DNA of 64,000 nt from Methanocaldococcus vulcanius M7 (lineage in GTDB: Archaea; AGJL01; Methanococci; Methanococcales; Methanocaldococcaceae). The stretch's first letter is position 1. Every line of letters starts with the position of its first letter. This document shows, piece after piece, positions 9,487 to 18,213 of the stretch. The notes below the pieces were generated by a model. That model saw only the letters and a list, made by a program, of their open reading frames with translations. It was not told the DNA's origin and ran no database searches. The stretch spans positions 806,001 through 870,000 of the forward strand of contig NC_013407.1 of NCBI RefSeq assembly GCF_000024625.1, given 5' to 3'. Made by a program: the position numbers and the translations under genes.

Positions 9487-10119
9487 TTATAAATAAAGAT
9501 GCTCTAATATAGGATGAAGGATTGTATAAAGTCCTATGATAATTATTACACTTCCGCTTATCAAGGGAAGTTTGGAGATGTTTCTATTTCCTATATATTT
9601 TTTAATCAATTCCTTACTCTCTACAAATGCAGCTGCTAAGCCAGTTAATGATATTGCCAACCCAGCGCTAAATATCGCAACATACATCAAACCATCCATT
9701 AAATTTCCTGATGAAAGGGAAAGGAGAAGAACAGCCAATGCCGCTGGACATGGAACTAATCCAGCAGATAATCCTAAGGCGATAACTCCCTTTTTTGTAT
9801 CGATCTTATGCTCGTGGGGTTTTATATACTGTTTTATTATCCACATACCCACGAGGATCAGTATAATTCCTCCAACTGCACTCATGACATCATGAACCAC
9901 ATCGATGTTTAAACTTTCTAATAGGAAGAGAGAAAGAATACCAAGTAGAAATATCACTGCTGTATGGGATATGGTTATTGTGGTTCCCAACAATATTGCA
10001 TCTTTTAGACCTGCTTTTGTTCCTAAGATATAGGCAGCAACAACACTTTTTCCATGCCCTGGCTCTAAGGCATGCAACATTCCGAGTATGAATGCAGTTA
10101 TAGCATATAAAAGTTCCAT
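9487..10119 (-). CDS. NicO-family nickel/cobalt transporter (RcnA-like)
   Basis: This 210-residue membrane protein has about six transmembrane segments. The first helix carries the NicO signature HALEPGHGKS and a later one SHTAVIFLLG; the central loop PHEHKID is histidine-bearing, and SAGLVPCPAALAVLL is also typical. Family members move Ni2+ or Co2+ and the direction (uptake or efflux) cannot be read from sequence. The ATG at 10119 is chosen because GGTGAT lies 3-4 bases upstream; two ATG/GTG codons further upstream overlap that site. Two palindromes in its promoter suggest control by a metal-responsive repressor. Nickel demand is high in methanogens (F430, hydrogenases). Confidence 0.85.
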   Translation of the reverse strand: MELLYAITAFILGMLHALEPGHGKSVVAAYILGTKAGLKDAILLGTTITISHTAVIFLLGILSLFLLESLNIDVVHDVMSAVGGIILILVGMWIIKQYIKPHEHKIDTKKGVIALGLSAGLVPCPAALAVLLLSLSSGNLMDGLMYVAIFSAGLAISLTGLAAAFVESKELIKKYIGNRNISKLPLISGSVIIIIGLYTILHPILEHLYL

Positions 10120-10162
10120 AATCATCACCATAATAATTGATTTTTATATTGTTCCATTTTTT

Positions 10163-10179
10163 GTAATACTTAATATTAC
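10163..10179. promoter_or_regulatory. Operator-like palindrome before NicO gene
   Basis: GTAATACTTAATATTAC is a perfect inverted repeat (GTAATA, 5-bp spacer, TATTAC). It is centred at about 10171, which is where a transcript from the TATA-like box at 10195-10202 would start on the minus strand. A repressor bound here would block initiation. NikR- or DtxR-type control is only an inference. Confidence 0.4.
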
Positions 10180-10191
10180 CTAAGTTGCCTT

Positions 10192-10205
10192 ACTATTTAA
10201 ATAGT
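10192..10205 (-). promoter_or_regulatory. Palindromic TATA region of NicO promoter
   Basis: ACTATTTAAATAGT is a perfect 14-bp palindrome that contains TTTAAATA, a plausible TATA box 25-28 bp upstream of the predicted start at about 10171. A further inverted repeat, ATAACT-TAAT-AGTTAT, lies at 10221-10236. Three palindromes within 75 bp is more than the AT-rich background would suggest by eye, but no statistic was computed. Confidence 0.35.
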
Positions 10206-10427
10206 TTATTACTACAAAAGATAACTTAATAGTTATTAAAAATGAATTTAATTTGATGGGTTAATACTTAGTAATAAATAATGTTAAAATTATCATACTA
10301 AATGAAAAAATAAAAATAAAAAAAGATATAAAAATGTATAAAAACACGTAAATATAATAATAAAAGAACCAAAAATCTTAAATAATAAAAACTTGAAATT
10401 AAAATTATAGTTGATTAAACGATTTAA
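10206..10427. other. AT-rich spacer without gene
   Basis: About 220 bp of A-rich sequence between the NicO promoter and the tandem hairpins. Apart from the inverted repeat at 10221-10236 nothing gene-like was seen on either strand. Confidence 0.5.
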
Positions 10428-10487
10428 CCCTGTCTCAAAGTAGACAGGGTGCACAATTTTTCACTGCACCCCATAGTGGGTGCAGTG
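10428..10487. ncRNA. Tandem GC-rich hairpins, candidate small RNA or terminator
   Basis: Two perfect stems stand side by side in AT-rich DNA: CCCTGTCT (10428-10435) with AGACAGGG (10442-10449), loop of six, and CACTGCACCC (10462-10471) with GGGTGCAGTG (10478-10487), loop of six. Local GC clusters in AT-rich hyperthermophiles are a known hallmark of structured RNA. The strand cannot be decided because both stems are symmetric. They lie between two minus-strand genes, so they could be the 3' end of the THUMP-SPOUT transcript, part of a long NicO leader, or an independent RNA. Confidence 0.45.
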
Positions 10488-10601
10488 TAACCTTATTCAT
10501 CAATTTAAAGATTAAAAAAACGAAATTATAATATAAAAAATAACTATTTTTAGTCCCTATTTTTAATTTAAAATAATTAAGAAATTAAATAAGCGACACA
10601 A

Positions 10602-11633
10602 TTACTCTTCTTGACTATAAATTGTCCAAAGTGCTATTAAAGCGGCAGGGATCGCGTGCTCCGTAGCAAAGGTCATATGAGGGGCTAAATCTATAACGTA
10701 ATCTGCAAATCTAAAAAGACCTCTTGGAATTCCTTCTCTTGATCCACAAAATATTATAACTTCTTTCTTTTTTCTAAGATCTTTCTGCAAGTTATCTCTA
10801 ATTTTAGACAACTCATCTCCTTTTGGATCTGTTATAATCAGCAGTCGATTATCTCTTCTCTTATCTCTAACTACCTGATAAAGATCTTGAACAGTTATTG
10901 GAACTAACTTTATATCAAAAGGATAGGCCCTCTTTTGAATTTCATATCTTGACTGCTGTCCAATTTTAACTCCTTTAATGAACTCCATCAACTCGTAAGC
11001 ATTTACTTTTTCTTTTGGGGATATAATTAACTCTTTAATTTCAAACCCTTGAGCGGATCTTCCAATCGCCTCTCCAAATTTTTTACATACGATCTTTTCT
11101 CCCAAATATGGCATTTGAACAACAACAACCTTTTTAAATAGATCTCTTGCGTTTCTTTTTTCTTTTGTATATTTTCTGTATTTTTCTCCGGGAGTTATTG
11201 AGATATATGCTTTATCTTTAAAAATCTCTACATGAACAACTTTATTGGGATGGGTTAAATCAACGGTAGCGTTTGTTAGGTCTTTAATCTTAGCCCCTAA
11301 AACAATATTTACATCTGAAGAACTAAATTCATGTTTTCCTCTTTTTTTAGTTTCTACTGCGAAGGTCTCGTTTTCTTGTATATGATCTTTTATTTTTTCT
11401 GCTAAGTTGACTATCTTATCAAAATCTGCTTCTGTCTCAAAATAAACTTTTAAAACTCTCTCAACTTCTGGGATCTTTAAAAGTTCTTCTTCAATATCTT
11501 TTTCAGTTTCGATAATAACAATTCCTTGATAACCGTTTGGGGTTAATTCATAGTTAAAATTATCAATAACCTCTTTAAGATTATTTACAACAATATTTTC
11601 AAATCCTTTCTGTGTCTTTATAATAAATTTCAT
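10602..11633 (-). CDS. THUMP-domain SPOUT-like RNA methyltransferase family protein
   Basis: This 343-residue archaeal protein has an N-terminal THUMP RNA-binding domain (about residues 1-165; EIFKDKAYISITPGEKYRKY is its last strand region) and a C-terminal SPOUT-like fold. The latter is suggested by IIFCGSREGIPRG and the final DLAPHMTFATEHAIPAALIAL helix, where a knotted SAM site would sit. It probably modifies tRNA or rRNA, but the target base is unknown. The ATG at 11633 follows AAAGGGATTGAT. A poorly conserved membrane gene lies upstream, separated by about 75 bp. Confidence 0.75.
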   Translation of the reverse strand: MKFIIKTQKGFENIVVNNLKEVIDNFNYELTPNGYQGIVIIETEKDIEEELLKIPEVERVLKVYFETEADFDKIVNLAEKIKDHIQENETFAVETKKRGKHEFSSSDVNIVLGAKIKDLTNATVDLTHPNKVVHVEIFKDKAYISITPGEKYRKYTKEKRNARDLFKKVVVVQMPYLGEKIVCKKFGEAIGRSAQGFEIKELIISPKEKVNAYELMEFIKGVKIGQQSRYEIQKRAYPFDIKLVPITVQDLYQVVRDKRRDNRLLIITDPKGDELSKIRDNLQKDLRKKKEVIIFCGSREGIPRGLFRFADYVIDLAPHMTFATEHAIPAALIALWTIYSQEE

Positions 11634-11709
11634 ATCAATCCCTTTTTGTTTATTTTGTTTTACTTTATCCTCATTTTACTTTACTTCTTTTTTTAATTCC
11701 TTTTATAAT

Positions 11710-12915
11710 CTAATTTTTATATTTCAAATAGTCATTTGAATATTTAAGCTTTGAATTTATATACAAAAACAAAAACAGAACGATGAGAAAGCCATAGTTT
11801 ATGCCTATCTCACAGTAAGATAGCAAGATCGATGCGTAAATTGCATAGAGTTTTTTGTCTCCTTGATATATATATTTTGACATTGCCCCCAAGATCATTG
11901 ATACAATTATTCCATATATGCCATAATCTAAATATAGTGTTCCAAAGAGAGTGGTTGTTATATTATGTTTATAATTGAAAAGTATTTCTCCAATTTTTTC
12001 TTCTCCATTGGGAACTAAGGTTATCCCGCCCAAAGTCAAAACTCCTCCATTGATTATTTTGTTTAAAACTTGAAGATCAAAGTATGCCCTGTATGACAAC
12101 AAACTTAATGGATCTAATTTCCAATGCTGATGAGATGAAAGTAAAATAATCTTTCCCATAACTCCAAGAAGAAGCAATGCAACAATAGCAAGAAAAATCA
12201 TTTTTTTAAGAGAGATATTGACTCGATTATAAGCAATATATGCAACAAATAGCATTAACACACCTGCTTTATATCCAAGTAAAATTAATATCAAAAAAGA
12301 TATTATAAAGAAGAATTTGTTTTCAATGCCTGAATATACAAGTGCTCCTGTTGCAATTAATCTCAACGGCTCTGAATTTATTGCCATCCTTATATCATAG
12401 TTAAACAGGGGAATTCCACCATAAACTACAACAATTAATAAAAAAGACAGTATTCCAACTGTAAGCATCATATAATTAATTATTTTTGTTCTATGTAGTT
12501 TAATAAATATCTCTACAACACCAAGAATAAACAACAAATATATTATTGCGAGAAGAAGAGAGCGTGTTGCAATAAATGCTCCAAAAATTGAAAAAAGAGA
12601 AAATAATAACAAGAATATGTATATTAGTATATTATTTTTTATTTTTATATTACCTTTATTATTGAATATTGTTTTAGTTAGTCCAATCCTTTTAAGGAGG
12701 TTATCAATAAAGAAAGGAATAGAAAAGCCGAAGATAAATAACACAATAACTAAAAAAATTTTAAAAAGTTCAAATATACTGAAATTTTTTAAATATGGAG
12801 TTGCAAGTAAGAAAATTGCCGTATAACCAAAAATCACAATTAAAACAGGATGAAATATATCTATTTTTGCCACAGTATATTTTATTTCTCCCATTATTTT
12901 TTCTATTCTTCTCAT
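11710..12915 (-). CDS. Wzy-like oligosaccharide repeat unit polymerase (copy 2)
   Basis: This is a 401-residue polytopic membrane protein with about ten to twelve hydrophobic segments. The loop after the mid-protein helix reads VYGGIPLFNYDIR, the position at which archaeal O-antigen-polymerase-type proteins carry a conserved G-x-P-L-F motif, and the final third has GTLYLDYGIYG. It probably polymerises or ligates surface glycan units. It starts one base after the stop of the related gene upstream, preceded by AAAGGGA, so the two are co-translated. Function is inferred from family pattern and context. Confidence 0.6.
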   Translation of the reverse strand: MRRIEKIMGEIKYTVAKIDIFHPVLIVIFGYTAIFLLATPYLKNFSIFELFKIFLVIVLFIFGFSIPFFIDNLLKRIGLTKTIFNNKGNIKIKNNILIYIFLLLFSLFSIFGAFIATRSLLLAIIYLLFILGVVEIFIKLHRTKIINYMMLTVGILSFLLIVVVYGGIPLFNYDIRMAINSEPLRLIATGALVYSGIENKFFFIISFLILILLGYKAGVLMLFVAYIAYNRVNISLKKMIFLAIVALLLLGVMGKIILLSSHQHWKLDPLSLLSYRAYFDLQVLNKIINGGVLTLGGITLVPNGEEKIGEILFNYKHNITTTLFGTLYLDYGIYGIIVSMILGAMSKYIYQGDKKLYAIYASILLSYCEIGINYGFLIVLFLFLYINSKLKYSNDYLKYKN

Positions 12916-12916
12916 T

Positions 12917-13993
12917 TCAAAATCCCTTTAAATTTTTTAAATTTTTTAACTTTCCAGAAATTAATGCATAAATACACAACAACATTCCAAATAAATAGTA
13001 TATTATTACATCTAAATCTAAAATTCCACTCTCAATGGCTATAAGTGTATACGCAAATAAGATCCCATAGACCCCTAAATATATCCCTTTTAATCTTTCG
13101 GACAGTTTATAAAAGAAACCTAAAAATATCCCTAAAATTCCAAAATATGGAATAACTGCAAGAGTTCCATAATCCCCAACAACCGCTCCCACGATGGTTG
13201 GGGTTATGCTAACTCCATATATACCCAATATATGAGCGATTACAGTCCTTGCACCGCTACACATCCCAAGATATGAAAAAACAGCTGAGTAGTGAATATA
13301 CCCATTAAAAATTCCGTTAAAATTGTTAAAAATAATATCATAGACAGACATTGTTAACTCTATCCTTGATGTTATTGGATTTCCTCCAACACCTAAAACA
13401 TACAACCTCAACGCTGAAAGAAATATTAAAACTGCAAACACCCCTATTCCATATTTAAATAATTCCCTATTCGATATATCTCCTTTGTAGTATAAAACAA
13501 TAATACTTGAGATTAATAAAACTAATACATTAGTTCTATATCCAAGAAGCATAATAAGCACTGCAAACACTGCTGTATATGCAATAACTTTTTTCCTTTC
13601 GATATTTGTTGAAGCAATTACGATTGCCCAACCTAAGAGGAAGAGATGTGAAAAAGTGGTAAAGTAAACGCTAAGAAATCTTCTTGATAAGGGATCGAAA
13701 AGTGGAACGTCTCTAACCCAAAGTAGATCTGCTATAATAAAGATTAAACCAATAATCATTAATATTAATCCAAAAGTATAGTGTTTTTTTTCATTGAAAT
13801 TGGGGAGAGTTGAGAACTTTGAATATAGTTTTTTTCCTACTATAAAGGAGATATAGAAAAATAGTGCAGAAATTAAAAAGACGAATGCAGAGATAATCGA
13901 TATATTTGAGAATATTAAATAAATGCATGCGATTAATACAAAGAGATGGTGAAGTTCCAACCTTTCGTTTTTAATTAAGCGTAATGATGGCAT
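12917..13993 (-). CDS. Wzy-like oligosaccharide repeat unit polymerase (copy 1)
   Basis: This is a 358-residue polytopic membrane protein with about ten hydrophobic segments, related in layout to the next gene. The motif RDVPLFDPLSRRFLS follows the fourth to fifth helix and a GDYGTLAVIPYFGILG segment lies near the end, matching GTLYLDYGIYG in the downstream copy. It probably polymerises a surface polysaccharide or an S-layer glycan precursor. Its start overlaps the upstream secreted-protein gene by 23 bp. The last residues (KLKNLKNLKG) are basic and cytoplasmic. Confidence 0.6.
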   Translation of the reverse strand: MPSLRLIKNERLELHHLFVLIACIYLIFSNISIISAFVFLISALFFYISFIVGKKLYSKFSTLPNFNEKKHYTFGLILMIIGLIFIIADLLWVRDVPLFDPLSRRFLSVYFTTFSHLFLLGWAIVIASTNIERKKVIAYTAVFAVLIMLLGYRTNVLVLLISSIIVLYYKGDISNRELFKYGIGVFAVLIFLSALRLYVLGVGGNPITSRIELTMSVYDIIFNNFNGIFNGYIHYSAVFSYLGMCSGARTVIAHILGIYGVSITPTIVGAVVGDYGTLAVIPYFGILGIFLGFFYKLSERLKGIYLGVYGILFAYTLIAIESGILDLDVIIYYLFGMLLCIYALISGKLKNLKNLKGF

Positions 13994-14753
13994 AATTATC
14001 CTTTATTTCTTTTGGTATCTGATTTAAAGTGTTGTTTAGAACAATATATACTTTTAATTTGGATGTTAATACCTCAGAACTGTTTACATAGTTGTTCAAA
14101 TTTTTTAACGTATTTAAATTTGTAGTTCCACTGATTATAAATCCTTTTTCCACAAAATAAATATTCATTCCTTTTTTAATTTCAGCATCAAATTTATTTA
14201 AGATCATCTGCCTCTGAACTGGAGAGAAAGTTGTAGAATCAACCCCTACATCTCCACTAACCTCAACATCTAAAATTTTGAGATTTTTATATTTTTCCAA
14301 ACCTAAGGAATGGGTTATATCATTTGTAAGGTTTACATACACGTTATTTAACGTCCTTCCTTCTATCGGCTTTACGTTGTAAACGATCATTGATTTTCCA
14401 ACTGGCTTCAATAAAATCTTAGATGCTGCAATATCCTCCTCATAAGCCATCTCTCCTCCAATGGTTATGGGAGTGTTGTTGTATATAGCATATAACGTCC
14501 CTCCTCTCGCGTTATATATCTCCACCTCTCCTTTGAATGGTTTTTTTGTTGCTGTCCATCTACCGATAATTGTGGCGTTTAGTGGAAACTTTTTGTTTAG
14601 AATTTTTTCACATATCCATGCACATTTATACATTTGATCTCCACTAAATTCATATTTACTTTCACTGCCGGAGTAGAATTTGTATGCAATTGAGGCAGAA
14701 GTGATAATAATTGCCAATATTACGATTATCTCAAGAATACCAATTTTTTTCAT
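13971..14753 (-). CDS. Secreted or membrane-anchored protein of unknown function
   Basis: This 260-residue protein has one N-terminal transmembrane segment (about residues 7-27, ILEIIVILAIIITSASIAYKF) after MKKIG, and a large extracellular part with several N-x-T/S sites. No enzymatic motif was recognised; the N-terminus resembles DUF4330-type proteins only vaguely. It overlaps the first Wzy-like gene by 23 bp, so it probably works with polysaccharide assembly. The ATG at 14753 is preceded by GGGGATGTGA. A hallmark class III signal motif is absent. Confidence 0.55.
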   Translation of the reverse strand: MKKIGILEIIVILAIIITSASIAYKFYSGSESKYEFSGDQMYKCAWICEKILNKKFPLNATIIGRWTATKKPFKGEVEIYNARGGTLYAIYNNTPITIGGEMAYEEDIAASKILLKPVGKSMIVYNVKPIEGRTLNNVYVNLTNDITHSLGLEKYKNLKILDVEVSGDVGVDSTTFSPVQRQMILNKFDAEIKKGMNIYFVEKGFIISGTTNLNTLKNLNNYVNSSEVLTSKLKVYIVLNNTLNQIPKEIKDNYAIITLN

Positions 14754-14857
14754 TCACATCCCCAAACACCTTATTTAATGTTCTAATGATCATTATAGTA
14801 TAAATAAGTTAATGAATTGATGCAAGTTTAGATCTATGTTGAAAAAAAGGTAAAAAG

Positions 14858-15718
14858 TTAAAAGTTTGCTTCATTTTCTGGCCCTTCAACTTCTACAATT
14901 ACATACTGCCCATCCAATTTTATATCAACCTTAATTCCTTTCTTTTCTATATCCTCTTTATCTCTCTCCTTTTTCTTTAATAACTCTTCATATTTTTCTT
15001 TTGCAGTTTCTTCATCCTTGTATTTTTCAACTCTAACTATTTTAACCATGTTGTTATCTTCGAAAGATATTGACGATCCATCTGCTATCGTATTATCCCA
15101 AGGATCGTAAGCGTTTCTAACTTCATAAACACAAGCATCTGACGGAAGTTTATCATATATATCCATAACTCCTTCATTTTTCAATAAGGATTCTTCCTTA
15201 CCTTTGATTACATCTATACACTCACGAACTCCCTGTTTAGTTCCTGCAATTATCATATCCTTATATATTGTTAGTGCAAATTCCTCATCAGGTTTTGTAT
15301 ATATTTTAAATCCCTCATACTCCTCTGTTGGGTTTATTCCAACTTTTTTAAGATGATTTTTAAATTTATCAAAGTCGTAGTCCCCTTCAATTATCATAAC
15401 GAAGTTGTCATAACTGCTTCCTCCAAATATCATTCTCTTTGTTTTGTTTATATATATTCCTGTCTCATCTTCGTTTGTATTCCTTATTTTTAGCATATTT
15501 AAAATTTTTGAGCGGTATTGTGATGACTCCTCTCCCTTAAGTGTCTCAAAATTAACATATATAAATCCATTGTAATTGTAGGGAAGCATTTTGATTAATT
15601 CATTTGCCTCACTTTTGCTGTCATTTACGCATCCACTAAATGAAGCTCCCACTACAATTGCTGACAACATTATCAATATTTTTGCCAATATTTTTAATTT
15701 TGCTGTTTTTATGTCCAT
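14858..15718 (-). CDS. Lipoprotein of unknown function
   Basis: This 286-residue protein has a long basic N-terminus, a hydrophobic signal (about residues 12-28) and a lipobox-like FSGC at residues 27-30. After it the sequence reads LIKMLPYNYNGFIYVNFETL, a pattern similar to DUF3352-like surface proteins that assess pilus or fold state, but that link is weak. The C-terminus is a charged helix (ETAKEKYEELLKKKERDKED). The start follows AAAAGGAGGGG, a very strong site, and the promoter at 15814-15831 is strong, so high expression is expected. A 104-bp gap separates it from the next minus-strand gene. Confidence 0.55.
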   Translation of the reverse strand: MDIKTAKLKILAKILIMLSAIVVGASFSGCVNDSKSEANELIKMLPYNYNGFIYVNFETLKGEESSQYRSKILNMLKIRNTNEDETGIYINKTKRMIFGGSSYDNFVMIIEGDYDFDKFKNHLKKVGINPTEEYEGFKIYTKPDEEFALTIYKDMIIAGTKQGVRECIDVIKGKEESLLKNEGVMDIYDKLPSDACVYEVRNAYDPWDNTIADGSSISFEDNNMVKIVRVEKYKDEETAKEKYEELLKKKERDKEDIEKKGIKVDIKLDGQYVIVEVEGPENEANF

Positions 15719-16087
15719 CTTATCCCCTCCTTTTACTTTTTACTTCCCCATAATATTTTTCTACTTTCAAATATTACCATCTCCGTTCGTGAAGCCACAT
15801 ACATCTATGCTTCTAATATAAATACTTTTCGTTAATCTATAAAATCATATATTCATGAATGTATATACTAAGTGTAATATTTTATTAAAAGTTTTAGAGT
15901 TGTCAGTTATGATAACGATAAAATAAAACAAAAGATGAATTTAAATTAATAATTAAATGGAGGTCTAATTAACAAAAATCAATTAAAATGCTTTTCCAGC
16001 AAAATCTAAAATACATCTAAAAAATAAAATTAACGTAAAATAAATAAAATAGAAAATCTGAAAAATTTTATTTTAAAATTAAAAATT
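15719..16087 (-). promoter_or_regulatory. Promoter region of the lipoprotein gene and spacer
   Basis: On the minus strand CGAAAAGTATTTATATTA (forward 15814-15831) forms a clear BRE plus TATA element; a start near 15790 gives a leader of about 70 nt ending in AAAGGAGGGG. The remaining bases to 16087 are AT-rich, hold the 3' flank of the KamA-family gene and show no other gene. Confidence 0.5.
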
Positions 16088-17950
16088 TTAATAGTAATAC
16101 CATATAGTCCTATACTCCTCGATATTTTCTCCGATCTCTTTTAAACTGTCTAAGTATTCTTTAATTGGCACATCTTTGTAGGTGTAGAGTTTAGTTGGAT
16201 ATATTCCTTTTTCCCATGGATGCATTAAATAAACTCTCCCTCCATCTGGTTTTATCGCTATCAACTCTCTATCCTGCCAAGCCCTCAAGTGATTTTTTCC
16301 CATTCTTGGGACGTTGAATATTGGTTCGTCTGTTCTAAACGAGCCGGGTAGTAATCTCGCTTCTTCTTTAACTTCTTGGGCTAATCTTGCAATTGGAACC
16401 AAGTAATCTTTATGTTCCATCTTTCCTTTTGGATAAAACGTATAGTAAGGAATGATTCCAACTTTCTTTAAAGCTATCCTTAAAGCTACATTTTCAAATC
16501 TTCTACTTACATATCTGTGGAATACATGTTGATTATAGACGTAAATTTTATTTTTATTGAGTTTTTCTACGGCATCTTTAACTTCTGGAGTTATTTCATA
16601 GCAACTTTCCACATGTGTTGAGATCATGATCCTCTTTTCAAAACTTCCCAATAACTCTGCCAACTCATCAGTTATTCTCATCGGGGCTGTTACTATTGTT
16701 CTTGTTCCAAATCTGACCCCTACAACGTGGTTCATTTCAGATATTCTATTTAACATTCTCTCAATGGCTTTATCACTTAAACTGAATGGATCTCCTCCTG
16801 TTATAAGAATTTCAATCATAGAATCATGCTCAGCAAACCAATCTAATGCCTTCTCGATCTTTTCCCAACCTTTAAATGCCTTGGCATCAAAGTCCTGCAC
16901 CATCCAGTTTCTCTGGCAATAGACGCAGATCTGTGGGCATGATTCATAAGGTTTCACTATCGCTATTGTTACATATCTTCTTGTAATTAGATCGATTGGA
17001 GATGTGTCATGTTCTCCCATAAAGTCAAAGGCAGTATCTCTATCTTCTTTATGCTCGATCATCTTTTCAACATACCACTCCGGTGGAATCACTTGCCTTC
17101 TAACTGCTAAGTCCTCAACGTAGGGATTTTCAAAATCAAATAAATGGAGATAATAGGGAGTTAATCCAAATGGAATGCCATTCTTAACTGCTTTTTCAAT
17201 AATCTCTAAATCATCGTCAGATATTTTAAAATTCGTTTCTTCTCTAAGTTTTTTTAATATTTCAACACCTTTTAAACCTCTTAGGACATTTTTAAATTGC
17301 CACTTGTAATTAAACCACTCTTCATCAGTTATACCAAAGAACTCTTTTAAAGTTTCTTTATTCTTTTTTCTTTTTAATATTACTCTTTTATCTAATCCAC
17401 TTGGGTATCTGCTTATATACTCCCTCATAATATCATAGACCTTGTCTAAAAAGTTAGATCGTGCAATTCCTGCATCTCTACCTTTCAATTTACTAAAATC
17501 GATAAATTTTATCCCTTCTTCAAGTAATCTCTCTCCTAAAAAACCAAGGGAATAATCTGCCTTTCCAGATATTGCTAAAAATATATGTTTAAATTCTTCA
17601 ATAAAACCTTCTCCAATCTCTTTTAACGCATCTTCATCTCCTTTATATGCCTTCCACAAATATTTTAGGGTGCTAAATCCTGCTAATTTTTCGTTATTTT
17701 TTGATATTATATTTAAAAATACATTTATGGCTGTTAATGAGAGCCAACGGTCTATCTCATTGTTAAATACTTTTCTTCCTGTTCTAATCTCCCATTCTAA
17801 TTCCTTTAAATAGTCAAATAACTTATTTCTCGCTTCTTCTAAACTTTCACTCTCCTCTAAGATCTCTCCAATTTCGGGTAGTGGAGAAAACACCTCTGTA
17901 AATATTTTGTAGTTGACTGTTTTCTCTTCACTCAATAATTTTGTTTCCAT
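16088..17950 (-). CDS. KamA-family radical SAM aminomutase-like protein
   Basis: This 620-residue protein contains a radical SAM cluster CPQICVYC (CxxxCxxC) near residue 325 and the SAM-contact motif ITGGDPF, as in lysine 2,3-aminomutases. It is about 200 residues longer than KamA because of an N-terminal helical extension (about residues 1-300 before the barrel). That form is typical of the methanogen homologue. Lysine-to-beta-lysine conversion for the osmolyte N-acetyl-beta-lysine is possible but unproven; no acetyltransferase (ablB) is adjacent. Start choice: GGTGAG lies six bases before the ATG at 17950, and ATG 17953 is an alternative. Confidence 0.8.
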   Translation of the reverse strand: METKLLSEEKTVNYKIFTEVFSPLPEIGEILEESESLEEARNKLFDYLKELEWEIRTGRKVFNNEIDRWLSLTAINVFLNIISKNNEKLAGFSTLKYLWKAYKGDEDALKEIGEGFIEEFKHIFLAISGKADYSLGFLGERLLEEGIKFIDFSKLKGRDAGIARSNFLDKVYDIMREYISRYPSGLDKRVILKRKKNKETLKEFFGITDEEWFNYKWQFKNVLRGLKGVEILKKLREETNFKISDDDLEIIEKAVKNGIPFGLTPYYLHLFDFENPYVEDLAVRRQVIPPEWYVEKMIEHKEDRDTAFDFMGEHDTSPIDLITRRYVTIAIVKPYESCPQICVYCQRNWMVQDFDAKAFKGWEKIEKALDWFAEHDSMIEILITGGDPFSLSDKAIERMLNRISEMNHVVGVRFGTRTIVTAPMRITDELAELLGSFEKRIMISTHVESCYEITPEVKDAVEKLNKNKIYVYNQHVFHRYVSRRFENVALRIALKKVGIIPYYTFYPKGKMEHKDYLVPIARLAQEVKEEARLLPGSFRTDEPIFNVPRMGKNHLRAWQDRELIAIKPDGGRVYLMHPWEKGIYPTKLYTYKDVPIKEYLDSLKEIGENIEEYRTIWYYY

Positions 17951-18213
17951 CATCTCACCCCCCATGTAAATCAATCAGAATAATTGAATTAATTAAATTG
18001 AAAGATATAGTGTAATTTATAAAAATTTGAAATATTTAAATATGGGAAAATAATAAAAACCAATCAAAAAATTTAAAACATTCAAAAAACTAATGCCTTC
18101 CAATAATATAAATGCCCATAATAATATAAAAAAGTTGTTATTATGTTCAAAAAGATAGTCAAAATTTTATTAAAAGATTTTATTAAAAGAATTTGAGATA
18201 TTTTTACTTTTTA

